Below are positions 23,967-38,180 of a DNA stretch of 47,444 nucleotides, one piece after another. The position numbers were made by a program, and so were the translations under genes. The first letter of the stretch is position 1; each line of letters begins with the position of its first letter. Under the pieces are notes generated by a model that had not been told where the DNA came from, did no database searches, and saw nothing but the letters and a program-made list of their open reading frames with translations. Origin of the DNA: Neoalteromonas arenosi (GTDB taxonomy: Bacteria; Pseudomonadota; Gammaproteobacteria; Enterobacterales; Alteromonadaceae); assembly GCF_030362855.1 (NCBI RefSeq), contig NZ_JAUCBP010000008.1:1-47444 (forward strand). Reading direction: 5' to 3'.

Positions 23967-24002
23967 GAGTCTGGCGTGCCCCTATGCGTCAGGCTCTTTT
24001 TT
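23967..24002 (+). terminator. Terminator of the RND efflux operon
   Basis: GAGTCTGGCG, a 10-nt loop, then CGTCAGGCTC (10-bp stem with two G-U pairs) followed by six T's, 16 bp after the permease stop. Confidence 0.75.
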
Positions 24003-24099
24003 CCTTCAAATTATCGCTTGAATTGAACGTTTTCGCGGTTATATTCGTTTTAAATATACACAAGTGCTCGCTCAACGTAGGGCGAGCTTGAGGCATGTA

Positions 24100-24219
24100 A
24101 TGGCGAGTAAAAAAGCGCGAAACTGGTGGACGACTGACTGTGAAAAGTGCCAGCGCTGGCGTCTAATTATTGTGTGGGGAATTATCATGTTATTGGTGTA
24201 TTTGTATGTCTGGCAATGA
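24100..24219 (+). CDS. 39-residue membrane micro-protein with CxxC, overlapping the DUF2982 gene
   Basis: A 39-codon ORF starting at ATG with TTGAGG 8 bp upstream. The N-terminal part carries WWTTDCEKCQRW, a Cys-x2-Cys pair, and the C-terminal part is one membrane helix (about residues 21-38, RLIIVWGIIMLLVYLYVW). Its end overlaps the start of the 24206 gene by 14 bp in another frame, an arrangement typical of translational coupling. No family recognised. The good ribosome site, helix and overlap support a real gene. Confidence 0.6.
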   Translation: MASKKARNWWTTDCEKCQRWRLIIVWGIIMLLVYLYVWQ

Positions 24220-24898
24220 ACAAGTGATTGCAATCCGCGCGACATCTAAGCGCAACGGTATCACTACAACGCTTATCGGTGTTGGATTGTTGGTTGTTGG
24301 CTTAACGGTAATTTCGGCATTTTCCAAATATTTGTTTCTTGTTGGCGTGTTTGTTGCCAGTGCAGGGATCGTCGGCATTGTGATGGGATGGTTTAAGATA
24401 CGTGAGCCCAATTTCAGCCTACAGATAACCCCAGACGGGATCACGTACATGCATCGCAGTGGTCAGTGGCAACTGACATGGGATAATATCCAACGGATCG
24501 ATGCACCGCGTGTTACACGAGGAATAGAGACACGCGACTTGGAGCTTGTGGGTTTTAGACTGCGAGACACAACATCGGTGATTGAAACTATCTCACCGCG
24601 ATTGGCGACCAATATACTCATGGAGCAGCGCCCGTTACTGCTACAAAACCCCGACGAGAACTGCACCACAGGCACTTGTGCGGGGAATGATTTACTCGAG
24701 GACGACCGATTTAAGACCGCTAGTGGTAAAGTTCTACGCGGAGTGCAAGCGATGTTTGCTCATCGCATGCAAAAGCTGAGAGAGCGGCTAGGTTATGATC
24801 TGTATATCGCGGCCGCTGAGTTAGATCGCCCGGTTGACGAGTTCATAACGTTACTGCGCAGTTGCCAAGAACAAGTTAAACAATCTACACAAACTTAA
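24206..24898 (+). CDS. DUF2982 family membrane protein
   Basis: A 230-residue protein starting at MSGNEQVIAIRATSKRNGITTTLIG; the upstream part of the frame is the overlapping small ORF in another frame. Two adjacent membrane helices (about residues 20-38 and 43-62) are followed by a cytoplasmic PH-like segment (FSLQITPDGITYMHRSGQWQLTWDNIQRIDAP) and a charged C-terminal part. This matches the DUF2982 proteins of Vibrio and Shewanella as I remember them. Function unknown. It is probably translated together with the 39-residue ORF. It converges with the histidine kinase gene, whose stop is 8 bp away. Confidence 0.78.
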   Translation: MSGNEQVIAIRATSKRNGITTTLIGVGLLVVGLTVISAFSKYLFLVGVFVASAGIVGIVMGWFKIREPNFSLQITPDGITYMHRSGQWQLTWDNIQRIDAPRVTRGIETRDLELVGFRLRDTTSVIETISPRLATNILMEQRPLLLQNPDENCTTGTCAGNDLLEDDRFKTASGKVLRGVQAMFAHRMQKLRERLGYDLYIAAAELDRPVDEFITLLRSCQEQVKQSTQT

Positions 24899-24906
24899 TT
24901 GAAGTG

Positions 24907-27900
24907 CTAAGCGAGTTGTTGCTGGCCGGCGTCAACGACGCTTTTGCTCTCTTTAACCAACGCTGGCATTTGGCGTTTCACGGCGTCTAAGTCTCCGTTT
25001 TTTAACGCAGATTCAATGCTGTGACACAAGCCCTGGAACAGACCAACGCCCGTATAACAACTGGCACCATGGATGCGGTGAATTTGACTTTGTAGCTCAT
25101 CGAAATTGCTTTGCTGCCAGGCTGCCTCAATTGCTTGCATCGATTCAGGAAGTTGCTCAATAAAGGCCTCAAGTAATTCCCTTGCAGCGGTCTCATTCCC
25201 ATTAGCGCGACGCACGGCAAGCGCCCAATCCACACTCGGCTCTTGGGGCTCGGAGTTATCGACTGCAGAACACCAGCGGTAGAGCAAGTCAGTAAGCTGA
25301 TTGAGATCGATCGGTTTGGGCAAATAGTCATCCATTCCTGATGCCATCAGTCTCTCTTGCTCCTCTTTGAACGCGTGAGCGGTGACGGCGATGATAGGGG
25401 TGCCCATATTTAATTCAGTTTTGCGGATCTGCTTGGTTGCTTGTAAACCGTCCATGTGGGGCATTTGCACGTCCATCAGAATGATATCAAATTCTTGCTG
25501 ATGACATTTAGCCAGTGCATCAGCACCACTGTTACTCAAAACCAGATTGACAGGTGTGTCGCTCAACCAAGTTTCGATTAATTTCAAGTTCATTTCCATG
25601 TCATCGACAGCGAGAATATTGATTCTTGGTAGTTTCTCGAGGCGTGATTGCAATGGATTATCTTCGGCGTGCTTGGGTGCTCGCAACAAGCTATCAATTT
25701 TGTTGGGCGTCAATGGCATGCGCAATTGGGTATTAAAGTACTGACTCAAGCTGGGGTAGTGATTAAACGGATCGGGGCCAGAGTACATTAAGATGCGTTT
25801 CGCCGCATTGAACTGTAGCAAATGGCTCAATACATCATTGCGATGCTCTAACTTATAGGCAGGCAAACAGGCAAATAAATAATCAACATGCTCAGGTTCT
25901 TGCGCTAGCTGGTCGAGAAAATCCAATGATTCACAACTGACAACGGAAGCACCTAGATAATGCATTAAACGGGCTGTAGCTTGGCGAGTTGCAGCAATAG
26001 GATCGAAAATAACGACGCGCTTGTTAATCCACTCGTCGCTTTTCGAAAGATAGTAACGACTACTCAACTGGTTCATACGCAGCGTAATCGTAAAGCAACT
26101 GCCTTGGCCTGGCGTACTCTGTAAACTGATTTGACCGCGCATGAGTTTGACCAACTCTTGGCATATCACCAAACCCAAGCCTGTTCCCTGATAATTTCTG
26201 TTAAGGGCGTCGTCTACTTGCGAGAAGGCACTGAAGAGTTTCTTCCGATCTTGGCGACTAATACCAATACCAGTATCTTCCACTTTCAATTGAAGCTCGA
26301 ATAATCCGTGTTCGCGAGTATGTCCGCTGGCGGCAAATGTGATATGGCCCGATGACGTGAACTTAATCGCATTACTTAAGAGGTTATTGAGAATCTGTTT
26401 AATCCGAAACACATCGCCAATAAGTTTCTCCGGCAGAGGGCCCAGCTCGAAAATAAACTCCAAGTCTTTTTGATGAGCCGACTTAGCCATCAAACTCACC
26501 ATTTCTTCGAACACCTGATTAGGCGAAAAAGGTTGGTTATTGAGTTGCAGCTTACCCGCTTCTATCTTAGAAAAGTCGAGGACATCGTTGACAATAGTCA
26601 GTAAGCTGTCAGCTGCACCATTAATAATCCGGACTTGTTCTTGTTTTTCGGCCGGTAAAGACGCATGTGATAGTTCACGGCTAAAGCCCAAAATCGCATT
26701 CAAAGGTGTGCGAATTTCATGACTCATGTTAGCTAAGAATTGCGACTTAACATTACTGGCTTTGATCGCGTCTTTGCGGGCGATATCCAAACGCGCGTTT
26801 TGCTCTTCAATCAGCTCCATATTATTGCGTAGATCCGTTGTCGCCTGCTCGACTTCTTGCTCTAACTGACTACGGCTTTTGTCCATTAACGCCAAGGAAA
26901 AGAGCCCAGCCTCTAAAAACACACCTACTTGAAAGCAGTACCCGGTAAATCGGTTTGACGGTAAAAAACCAATCAAACTCAAAATCCCTATAAGTGCGCC
27001 AATAGCCAGCATGCCCCATGCGATCATAAAGTATCTGGCGGGTTGAAACTTATTCGATAAGGCTTCTATTCCCGCACAGATATAGCTAGCTATCGCCAAA
27101 ATTCCGATCGTATAAATCGCACCATTTAGCCAAATAGGTGGAAATATTGAAAACAATGCTGCAATGCCAAGAATACCTTGCAGGTACAGCATTAATATTA
27201 CGATGATATGGGATTTGGGGGCGTTCTCTGGCGTGTTTAAAAACGTCATACTAAAGACACCGCTGCTGATACCAATGATAACGAACATTAAGTTGGTGTG
27301 TTGGATCAGCCAGGGCGAAATACCATTGAAGGTTACAAGGTGAATATGACCACCCCACACGAATTGCCAAATTAAGACGGTTAAGATGTAAGCGACATAA
27401 GCTAAAAGACTCTTTTCCTTCGCCCCGAAATACAACACTAGATTGTATATGGCGAGTATTATCAAGCCGCCGTAAAACAGTCCCCAGATAATACTGTCAA
27501 TCAGCATCGCACGGGTATGATTGACTTCAGAGCGAATAGTCACCGGAGCAATAAGGCTAGAGCTAACACTTTCAATCCTTATAAATAGCTCTACTTCTGC
27601 ACCTGATGGAATTTCTGATTTCACTACTGGGATGCGATAGTGCTGGCTTGCCCGCAAACGCCCTTGCGAAACTTCTTGCACAAGTTCCCCATCAATCAGT
27701 AAATAAAAGTCAACTTTGTCTAATTGGCTGAAGTCTAAATTAATAACCCAGTCATTGTTTTCAGTGAAATGGCTAAACCGCGCCAACAACCAGATGCCTT
27801 GATCTGAAAAGCCGTAATTCGGCGTGTCGCGTCCCGACCAGCGAAAGTTGTCTTTCAGTGAAATGGCTTGTTCGATCGTGAAGGGCACTTCGTTTTCACG

Positions 27901-28080
27901 CAGCACAAAGAAGTTATTAGACAGCTGCACCGTTTCATCACTGCGCAGGATCTGCATATTCATTTGCGCCGCAGTAGAGAAGCTGGCGATTAGACTAATT
28001 GCACAAAAAACGCCAAGTAAAAAAGTGACCAGCGCAGCCTGTAATTCCCGAGTCCTTGCAGTGACGATAGTTAAATTCAT
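24907..28080 (-). CDS. Hybrid sensor histidine kinase with 7TMR-DISM input, two REC-like domains and HPt
   Basis: A 1057-residue protein from the ATG at 28078-28080 (AAGAG upstream). Order: signal segment; 7TMR-DISM extracellular domain (about 35-165); seven-helix 7TMR-DISM membrane region (about 175-385); coiled coil; HisKA with phospho-accepting His454 ([11 protein letters not shown]); ATPase domain ([26 protein letters not shown]); a receiver-like domain without the usual acidic pocket ([18 protein letters not shown]); a complete receiver with Asp870 ([13 protein letters not shown]); and an HPt domain with His1004 ([12 protein letters not shown]). It forms a full phosphorelay in the inner membrane. 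No response-regulator gene is nearby, so the output partner is elsewhere. It is divergent from parC. DISM domains are thought to bind carbohydrate-like ligands. Confidence 0.93.
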   Translation of the reverse strand: MNLTIVTARTRELQAALVTFLLGVFCAISLIASFSTAAQMNMQILRSDETVQLSNNFFVLRENEVPFTIEQAISLKDNFRWSGRDTPNYGFSDQGIWLLARFSHFTENNDWVINLDFSQLDKVDFYLLIDGELVQEVSQGRLRASQHYRIPVVKSEIPSGAEVELFIRIESVSSSLIAPVTIRSEVNHTRAMLIDSIIWGLFYGGLIILAIYNLVLYFGAKEKSLLAYVAYILTVLIWQFVWGGHIHLVTFNGISPWLIQHTNLMFVIIGISSGVFSMTFLNTPENAPKSHIIVILMLYLQGILGIAALFSIFPPIWLNGAIYTIGILAIASYICAGIEALSNKFQPARYFMIAWGMLAIGALIGILSLIGFLPSNRFTGYCFQVGVFLEAGLFSLALMDKSRSQLEQEVEQATTDLRNNMELIEEQNARLDIARKDAIKASNVKSQFLANMSHEIRTPLNAILGFSRELSHASLPAEKQEQVRIINGAADSLLTIVNDVLDFSKIEAGKLQLNNQPFSPNQVFEEMVSLMAKSAHQKDLEFIFELGPLPEKLIGDVFRIKQILNNLLSNAIKFTSSGHITFAASGHTREHGLFELQLKVEDTGIGISRQDRKKLFSAFSQVDDALNRNYQGTGLGLVICQELVKLMRGQISLQSTPGQGSCFTITLRMNQLSSRYYLSKSDEWINKRVVIFDPIAATRQATARLMHYLGASVVSCESLDFLDQLAQEPEHVDYLFACLPAYKLEHRNDVLSHLLQFNAAKRILMYSGPDPFNHYPSLSQYFNTQLRMPLTPNKIDSLLRAPKHAEDNPLQSRLEKLPRINILAVDDMEMNLKLIETWLSDTPVNLVLSNSGADALAKCHQQEFDIILMDVQMPHMDGLQATKQIRKTELNMGTPIIAVTAHAFKEEQERLMASGMDDYLPKPIDLNQLTDLLYRWCSAVDNSEPQEPSVDWALAVRRANGNETAARELLEAFIEQLPESMQAIEAAWQQSNFDELQSQIHRIHGASCYTGVGLFQGLCHSIESALKNGDLDAVKRQMPALVKESKSVVDAGQQQLA

Positions 28081-28188
28081 TTTTACTCTTATTGCGCGTA
28101 TCACTCTGTGTGTGAATCGTTTATTATGGTTTTTGAAAACAGTCTCATTGTTACCAAAACAACAGCAAAAATACAGTACTACGATCAT

Positions 28189-30486
28189 ATGAGCGATAAC
28201 ATCATTATCAATTCAGACGGCGTCGAGCAACTGCCGTTACAGCGCTTTACCGAAGAAGCTTATTTAAACTATTCAATGTACGTCATTATGGATAGGGCTT
28301 TGCCCCATATTGGTGACGGCTTGAAACCGGTACAACGGCGCATTATCTATGCCATGTCTGACTTGGGACTGAGCGCGAATGCAAAGTACAAAAAATCAGC
28401 GCGGACAGTGGGTGATGTGTTAGGTAAATTCCATCCGCACGGGGATTCAGCGTGTTACGAAGCCATGGTGTTAATGGCACAGCCATTCTCATACCGCTAC
28501 CCGCTAGTTGATGGTCAGGGAAACTGGGGTGCACCGGATGATCCTAAGTCGTTCGCCGCCATGCGTTACACCGAAGCGCGATTGTCGAAGTTCAGTGAAG
28601 TACTGTTATCGGAATTAGGCCAAGGCACCGCTGACTGGGCGCCAAACTTTGATGGAACCCTCAAAGAACCAAAAGTGCTGCCAGCGCGATTACCGCATAT
28701 TTTGCTCAATGGCGTAACGGGTATCGCTGTGGGTATGGCGACAGATATTCCGCCACACAATGTGCGTGAATTGGCGAATGCTTGTGCCAAGTTGCTCGAT
28801 AATAGTCGTACTGAACTGGGTGAGTTATTAGAAATCGTACAAGGACCAGATTATCCGACTGAAGCAGAAATTATCACTCCGCGTAGCGATATAGCGAAGT
28901 TGTACGAGACCGGCCGCGGTTCAGTAAAAATGCGTTCGGTTTTCCACGAAGAGAATGGCGATATAATTGTTACAGCGTTGCCTCATCAAGCGTCTGGCGG
29001 CAAGATCCTCGAGCAAATTGCAGGACAAATGCAGTCCAAGAAGCTGCCGATGGTCAGCGATTTACGTGACGAATCCGACCATGAAAACCCAACTCGTCTA
29101 GTGATCACGCCGCGTTCAAATCGAGTCGATACAGAGCAGTTAATGGCGCATTTATTCGCCACAACAGATTTGGAAAAGAGCTATCGCGTTAACCTTAACA
29201 TGATTGGTTTAGATGGCCGTCCGCAAGTCAAAGATTTAAAAACTATCCTTAGCGAGTGGCTCAGCTACCGGAAGGCTACCGTTACGCGTCGTTTGCAATA
29301 TCGCCTAGACAAGGTATTAGCTCGGTTACATATCCTTGAAGGTTTAATGATTGCCTTTTTGAATATCGATGAAGTTATTGCCATCATCCGTCAAGAAGAC
29401 AAACCAAAACCCGTGTTAATGGAGCGTTTTGGTTTATCTGATACGCAAGCAGAAGCCATTCTAGAACTTAAATTGCGCCACTTAGCCAAGCTTGAAGAGA
29501 TAAAGATACGGGGTGAGCAAGAAGAGCTTGCAGAAGAGCGCGATAAGTTGCAGTTAATCCTCGGCAGTGACCAGCGCTTAAAAACACTGATCAAGAAAGA
29601 GTTACTCGCAGACGCTGAAACCTATGGTGATGAACGTCGTTCACCATTGGTAGAGCGCGGCGACGCAAAAGCGCTATCAGAGAAGGAATTAGTGCCTTCG
29701 GAGCCGGTTACAGTAGTACTGTCTGAAAAAGGTTGGGCACGCTGTGCCAAAGGCCACGATATTGATGCTGCAGGTTTGAGCTATAAAGCCGGTGATAGTT
29801 ATTTAGCAAGTGCGATTGGACGAAGTAACCAGCAAGCCGTATTTTTAGATACCTCAGGTCGAGCTTTTGCTTGTGATGCACACTCATTGCCATCGGCAAG
29901 AAGTCAAGGCGAGCCGCTTACCGGGCGTTTTGGTTTGGTGGCAGGTGAGTCCTTTGCGCATGTACTGATGGCGTCTGATGAGCAGCAGTTCTTGATGGTT
30001 TCTGACGCCGGATACGGTTTCGTCGGTAAATTCTCTGACATGCTCAGTAAGAACAAAGCGGGTAAGGCCTACCTGACTTTACCGACAGGTGCCAAAGCGA
30101 TGGCACCGCAAAAGGTAACGGACCACAGTAGTGATTGGTGTTTATCAATCACGACAGAAGGGCGCATGTTACTGTTCCCGCTACGCGACCTACCAACGCT
30201 AGGCAAAGGCAAAGGCAACAAGTTAATAAACATCCCAAGTGCAAGGGCTCAATCCCGTGAAGAGTACGTTAAAGTTGTTGCTGTGGTGCCCGACGGTGCA
30301 AGTATCCGCGTAGTCGCCGGTAAGCGTGGTATGTCGCTAAGTGCCAGTGATCTGGAGCACTATAAGGGTGAGCGTGGACGACGCGGTAACAAGCTTCCAC
30401 GGGGATTACAACGTGTTGACAGCGTGGAATTAGAAGCGCCGAGTATCACTCTGGGTGAAGAGCCACCGACGCCAGAGGCGGAATAG
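28189..30486 (+). CDS. parC: DNA topoisomerase IV subunit A
   Basis: A 765-residue type IIA topoisomerase subunit that decatenates daughter chromosomes with ParE. The catalytic tyrosine is Tyr127 (AMRYTEARL). The quinolone-determining stretch [12 protein letters not shown] has Ser87 and Glu91, the susceptible-type residues. The start [20 protein letters not shown] at 28189 is preferred; the open frame extends 27 codons upstream without a ribosome site. The C-terminal beta-propeller is shorter and simpler than in GyrA, as expected. parE is not in the window. The gene converges with the GFA-family gene. Confidence 0.95.
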   Translation: MSDNIIINSDGVEQLPLQRFTEEAYLNYSMYVIMDRALPHIGDGLKPVQRRIIYAMSDLGLSANAKYKKSARTVGDVLGKFHPHGDSACYEAMVLMAQPFSYRYPLVDGQGNWGAPDDPKSFAAMRYTEARLSKFSEVLLSELGQGTADWAPNFDGTLKEPKVLPARLPHILLNGVTGIAVGMATDIPPHNVRELANACAKLLDNSRTELGELLEIVQGPDYPTEAEIITPRSDIAKLYETGRGSVKMRSVFHEENGDIIVTALPHQASGGKILEQIAGQMQSKKLPMVSDLRDESDHENPTRLVITPRSNRVDTEQLMAHLFATTDLEKSYRVNLNMIGLDGRPQVKDLKTILSEWLSYRKATVTRRLQYRLDKVLARLHILEGLMIAFLNIDEVIAIIRQEDKPKPVLMERFGLSDTQAEAILELKLRHLAKLEEIKIRGEQEELAEERDKLQLILGSDQRLKTLIKKELLADAETYGDERRSPLVERGDAKALSEKELVPSEPVTVVLSEKGWARCAKGHDIDAAGLSYKAGDSYLASAIGRSNQQAVFLDTSGRAFACDAHSLPSARSQGEPLTGRFGLVAGESFAHVLMASDEQQFLMVSDAGYGFVGKFSDMLSKNKAGKAYLTLPTGAKAMAPQKVTDHSSDWCLSITTEGRMLLFPLRDLPTLGKGKGNKLINIPSARAQSREEYVKVVAVVPDGASIRVVAGKRGMSLSASDLEHYKGERGRRGNKLPRGLQRVDSVELEAPSITLGEEPPTPEAE

Positions 30487-30511
30487 TCAAAGCGACTTAA
30501 AAGTATTGTAC

Positions 30512-30889
30512 CTAGGCGCTTTTATGCGCCAAGGTATGCGCGTTTTGCTCCCAATTCTGGCCGTCAAAGGGCACCACACGTACCGCAGGGGGACGATTGT
30601 CTAAACAGCGTAAATTAACGTCTACACCATCTGGATTAGAGCGAGGAATGTAGAAGGATTTAACGCCGCAGGTAGCGCAAAAATAGTGCTTCGCTACACC
30701 ACTGTTAAAGCGGTATTCAGTCAATTCATTATCACCATCTAGCAACGTAAACGCTGATTTAGGCACAATGACGTGCAGAAAACCAAATTTACTGCACACA
30801 CTGCAATTACAGTCTTCTACTTCAATTTCGTCAGGTAGCTCAACACTAAATCTAACCTTACCGCAGTGACAACCGCCGGTATATCGCAT
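30512..30889 (-). CDS. GFA/CENP-V domain zinc protein
   Basis: A 125-residue protein of the glutathione-dependent formaldehyde-activating (GFA) family. Zinc ligands are visible as CHC (GGCHCGKVRF, residues 7-9), CNCSVC (residues 27-32) and CATC (FCATCGVKSF). It may bind glutathione or small-molecule adducts; most members have no proven activity. Its ATG overlaps the TAA of the upstream lipoprotein gene (TAATG), so the two are translationally coupled. A small GGCGC/GCGCC hairpin lies at its 3' end (30515-30530), between it and parC. Confidence 0.88.
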   Translation of the reverse strand: MRYTGGCHCGKVRFSVELPDEIEVEDCNCSVCSKFGFLHVIVPKSAFTLLDGDNELTEYRFNSGVAKHYFCATCGVKSFYIPRSNPDGVDVNLRCLDNRPPAVRVVPFDGQNWEQNAHTLAHKSA

Positions 30890-31428
30890 TACTCGTTTCC
30901 TTGTTGAGTAGTGAGTGGGAAGTCCGCTAACAAACGGTCAATGATATATTGCTGAACTTCATGGCGCCCTTTGCCGTCTTTAACTTTGAGCTTGGCATCG
31001 TCGCGCGCCGTCCAAATGACCTGATTGTTATCAACCAGATCCAACTGGATGACTTGCCATTCAACCATATCGTCTCCGATAGGTATTTGTACCGAGGTAC
31101 CAATACCAATACTCGAGTTTCGTGTACTGGTGCCGGTGCCCAAGCCAATGCTGATCGCTTGGTCATTAGGACGCTCTTCGACATAAGCATCAATCAATAG
31201 TTTGATATTACTGTCGTCAGTCACCTTTATGTTGCCAGCGACTAATGCTTGTTCGAGTAACAGGGCTATGTGGCGGTGTGAAGGGGTTCCTTCAGGATCG
31301 TCTGCAATAATTGTGAGTTGCTGGATATTACTGAAGTTATAATTGGGATCGAAATCAGGAGTAACGGCTTGCCGGGCGCAAGCCGTGATACCTAAAACCA
31401 TGCATATGAGCAGTACTTTCTTAAGCAT
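30889..31428 (-). CDS. DUF4136-type lipoprotein
   Basis: A 179-residue lipoprotein starting at the ATG at 31426-31428 (GGTGG upstream): MLKKVLLICMVLGITAC contains a lipobox LGITAC with the lipidated Cys at 17. The mature part (YNFSNIQQLTIIADDPEGTPSHRHIALLLEQALVAGNIKVTDDSNIKLLIDAYVEER...) matches the DUF4136 pattern of a short beta-alpha domain with a Gly/Ser-rich loop (GLGTGTSTRNSSIGIGTSVQIPIG). It lies at the outer membrane or periplasm. Function unknown. It is coupled to the GFA gene downstream. Confidence 0.85.
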   Translation of the reverse strand: MLKKVLLICMVLGITACARQAVTPDFDPNYNFSNIQQLTIIADDPEGTPSHRHIALLLEQALVAGNIKVTDDSNIKLLIDAYVEERPNDQAISIGLGTGTSTRNSSIGIGTSVQIPIGDDMVEWQVIQLDLVDNNQVIWTARDDAKLKVKDGKGRHEVQQYIIDRLLADFPLTTQQGNE

Positions 31429-31483
31429 AAAACCACCAAACGTTGATAGCTTTAGCATAGCAGCTCAGAGCAGGCGATTGCTA

Positions 31484-32284
31484 TTACATTGCGTTAGTAC
31501 TTTCAAATATCTTGTCAGCAGATGCAGCGACAAAACCGTGATATAGCTCGCCATTCGGTAGATGATAACGTTGAGCAAACTCATAAAAACAACTAGGGAT
31601 TTCTAAGGTTTCGTCACTGAACTTGACCTGATAACGATCAGCCATGGTCGACGATTGTGCTAAGAATACGTCCTCGCCACCTTTAATCTCGCCACCTGAG
31701 GTATTTAGTGCAAAACCGTTATCTTTGAGAACTTGATTAACTTCTACCAATGATAAACCACTTTGCAGTTGGTTTACGCTAACCGTGAAGTGATTAGCCC
31801 TAAAGCCCCAAGCACTCATCCATGCGGCATATTCTGATTCCGCTAGTAAAGTGCGATAGTCTTTAGCAGATACCTGCCACTGTGGACCGGAATACAGAAA
31901 GTCTTTGGCTTGAGCTGCGTCATCAGGAATCTGAGCTATTAGGCCATCAACAATTGCCACAGCCTGATCAGACAGCTCATCGACCCGCAACTCACTAATG
32001 AACACCTTAGGGTAGGTCGTATTTGGATGTTCAAAGTGCTTTGCCGTCAGCTTCTTAGCTGTGAAGTCGTAGTCGCCTTTGGCTTCATAGCCGAGCGCTG
32101 TAAAGTGGGCGGCTAATTTGTCCAAGTTAATTTTCGCCCGGTCAAAGGTGCGAAATGCGACGTGATCATTGATAATTTCTTCACCTTCGGCGGCTAGCAG
32201 TTGATGAACTGCATGCGCTGAAGGTGTGATTTGGATGTAGTCTTGCCAAAGTGCTGCAAAAAGGCTTTCTACTGAAGTGTGCAT
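31484..32284 (-). CDS. DUF1338 / 2-oxoadipate dioxygenase-like (HglS family) protein
   Basis: A 266-residue protein of the DUF1338 family, whose characterised members (HglS-type) are Fe(II)-dependent 2-oxoadipate dioxygenase/decarboxylases. The metal residues are probably the His in NDHVAFRTF (about residue 41), the His in RANHFTVSVN (about 165) and the Glu in CFYEFAQR. It is the last gene of the argD-astA-astD run (15 bp after astD), an order known in several Alteromonadales and Shewanella. Its place suggests a role in the catabolism of arginine-derived acids. The real substrate here is uncertain. Confidence 0.85.
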   Translation of the reverse strand: MHTSVESLFAALWQDYIQITPSAHAVHQLLAAEGEEIINDHVAFRTFDRAKINLDKLAAHFTALGYEAKGDYDFTAKKLTAKHFEHPNTTYPKVFISELRVDELSDQAVAIVDGLIAQIPDDAAQAKDFLYSGPQWQVSAKDYRTLLAESEYAAWMSAWGFRANHFTVSVNQLQSGLSLVEVNQVLKDNGFALNTSGGEIKGGEDVFLAQSSTMADRYQVKFSDETLEIPSCFYEFAQRYHLPNGELYHGFVAASADKIFESTNAM

Positions 32285-32298
32285 CGTGTGTCCTATAG

Positions 32299-34808
<2,510 letters not shown>

Positions 34809-34831
34809 GATATGGTCCTGTTTTGCTGCTA

Positions 34832-36124
<1,293 letters not shown>

Positions 36125-36201
36125 CTATTATGCCTAAAGATTCCAGATTTGTCTTGCCTGAAAAGGCTGAAGTCCTTGTAAATAAAGGCTTTATGCACCT
36201 A

Positions 36202-36221
36202 TTTGCAATAAAACTGCATAA
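36202..36221 (-). promoter_or_regulatory. Possible ArgR half-site pair upstream of argD
   Basis: TTTGCAATAAAACTGCATAA, with a third TGCA at 36194-36197, resembles ARG-box half-sites (ATGCA) flanking an AT core. The match to the consensus is weak. Confidence 0.25.
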
Positions 36222-36327
36222 CTATTTGGTACGTGAATGCTTTGTTGTTTAACAGTGACTGATGATGTCAGGGATAGATGCGGGTATGTCGTTTATTTGG
36301 TCTGCTGCATACTTATATACAAATTTT

Positions 36328-37509
36328 TTACTCGTATTCGTCTAAATCGGGTTTTAAATTTAACGGTAACTTGCTCAAGTCCAGTTTGTTGAGTTGGGCA
36401 ATCTCAGAAGCTGGTATTTTAGATGTGCGCAAAACCACTTTGGCTTCGTCTGGCTCAATTAAACGTTGGGTTTTAAGCATCCTGAACTGTGCGTAGGTCC
36501 GCGCTTTTTCAACCAATATTGCCAATGGATCTTGTTCGCCAGGTGTTGGACCATTTGCTAGTGTTTTCGCCGATGGGTGAATGAATAGGCGCTTAAGGTG
36601 CATGTATTCTAAAGTTTCAGCGAGGGTCTTATCGGCATAGTCATTCCACAGAGCGATGAGGAAATTAGATGAAGGTTCGATTTGGGTTAACGCATCGTGT
36701 TGCTTGCGTTGCTTCTTGGCCTGAGCGACTTCCAATTCATGACGTTGCAGTCGTTCGAACAAGCGAAAGTATAATCGCGTAATAGCGTTTCGACCGATGC
36801 CTTGGAGTATGCCTAACACATAAGCATCATTGGCACGAACGCCTGCTGCAGGTGCCAGAAATCTTGCTGTCAATCCTGTATTCAATGCTTGTTGCCAGGC
36901 ACGTGCTTTGATTTGTGGAAACGGGTCAGTGATTTGTGGGATGGTACGTCGGAAGATCAACGCGGGGATTAACAACTGCAAATTGTCGATATTAATAAAG
37001 CTTAATGCTGCACGTAATGTTTCTACTACGATAATGCGACCGCGAGAGTCTCGACGCCTGTTTTGCGGTGCATTCACGACCTTTAACAACTCTTCAAACA
37101 GCCACGGTACACGGGCAGCCAGAGGCTCTAAGCGGGCGATGGTGCAAGCTTTAACAGCCAGCAAATCCAGTAGGTCGGGCAACGCGTCATTTAGGTTTAG
37201 GGTGCGATGGTAAATACTCGTGTAGTCTTGTAGCTCAGTTTCTAAGTGCTTCAGCAAAGTACGGTGAAATTCATTGCGGACGCTATCGACGTAAGATTGA
37301 TTAGTAATTTCGTCGATTTGTTTGTTTTCAATTGCCTGCTTTTCAACCTGCAATAACTCACGTCGCGCGAATCCTTGCTCAGAATCCTCATACTTGACGT
37401 AGCCAGGCAACTCACGCCCAGCCAAATCATTCGCTTTTGCTGTCGATACCATTAAGCATTCAAAGCGATGCTTCATAATGATGTATTGGTTATCGATATT
37501 CGTGGTCAT
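36328..37509 (-). CDS. HDOD-domain protein
   Basis: A 393-residue cytoplasmic protein with an HDOD-type region (about residues 100-300: LPDLLDLLAVKACTIARLEPLAARVPWLFEELLKVVNAP and LLIPALIFRRTIPQITDPFPQIKARAWQQALNTGLTARFLA). The catalytic His-Asp pair of true HD phosphodiesterases is not apparent, so it probably acts through interactions, as other HDOD proteins do. The C-terminus is basic. It follows pabA by 48 bp and may share its transcript. The exact start is uncertain: Met12 (MKHRFECL) is an alternative. Confidence 0.75.
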   Translation of the reverse strand: MTTNIDNQYIIMKHRFECLMVSTAKANDLAGRELPGYVKYEDSEQGFARRELLQVEKQAIENKQIDEITNQSYVDSVRNEFHRTLLKHLETELQDYTSIYHRTLNLNDALPDLLDLLAVKACTIARLEPLAARVPWLFEELLKVVNAPQNRRRDSRGRIIVVETLRAALSFINIDNLQLLIPALIFRRTIPQITDPFPQIKARAWQQALNTGLTARFLAPAAGVRANDAYVLGILQGIGRNAITRLYFRLFERLQRHELEVAQAKKQRKQHDALTQIEPSSNFLIALWNDYADKTLAETLEYMHLKRLFIHPSAKTLANGPTPGEQDPLAILVEKARTYAQFRMLKTQRLIEPDEAKVVLRTSKIPASEIAQLNKLDLSKLPLNLKPDLDEYE

Positions 37510-37557
37510 ATCGCAAGCAGCGGGCTCTGTTGTATTTTTTTAATCTGTAACAAGATC

Positions 37558-38175
37558 TTAGCGCAAGTCGCTGCGACTGTCATTGCCGTGTGTGTTATGG
37601 GTGAGAAAGTTCGACAAAATTTGATGACCAAATTCTGTCATCAGCGACTCTGGATGAAATTGCACACCAAAAAGCGGCAAAGTCTTGTGCTCGATTGCCA
37701 TAATTTCGTAGCCGCTTTTATCTTTAGCTTCGCCGACCCAAGCAGTAACTTCAAACTCAGTCGCTAAAGACTCAGGGTCGATGACCAATGAGTGATAACG
37801 CGTTGCTTGAAATGGTGATGTTACGTTAGAGAATAAACAGCTGTCAGCATGATGGACAAGTGATGTTTTACCGTGCATCACCGTTTGAGCCTTAACGATG
37901 GATGCGCCGAAATGCTGAGCAATGGTTTGGTGACCGAGGCAAACGCCTAAGATAGGTATCTTGCCTTTGAATGTGGCAACTACGTCTAGACTAATGCCTG
38001 CCTCGTTGGGCGTACAAGGCCCGGGAGATAAAACGATAAACTCTGGCGCGAGTGCCGTTATTCCGGCAATGTCAATTTGGTCATGGCGCACAACTTCCAC
38101 ATGCTGGCCCAACTCAACAAAGTAGCGGGCCAAGTTGTGGGTAAATGAATCATAATTGTCGATTAACAGTAACAC
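37558..38175 (-). CDS. pabA: Glutamine amidotransferase component of aminodeoxychorismate/anthranilate synthase
   Basis: A 205-residue class I glutamine amidotransferase. The nucleophile is the Cys in ILGVCLGHQTIAQHFG, and the His-Glu pair is in GVQFHPESLMTEFG. It supplies ammonia for 4-amino-4-deoxychorismate (folate) and perhaps also anthranilate (tryptophan). Sequence alone does not separate PabA from TrpG, but the position next to argD, away from other trp biosynthesis genes, favours PabA. It starts 5 bp after the trpS stop. Confidence 0.88.
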   Translation of the reverse strand: MLLLIDNYDSFTHNLARYFVELGQHVEVVRHDQIDIAGITALAPEFIVLSPGPCTPNEAGISLDVVATFKGKIPILGVCLGHQTIAQHFGASIVKAQTVMHGKTSLVHHADSCLFSNVTSPFQATRYHSLVIDPESLATEFEVTAWVGEAKDKSGYEIMAIEHKTLPLFGVQFHPESLMTEFGHQILSNFLTHNTHGNDSRSDLR

Positions 38176-38180
38176 CGGCG

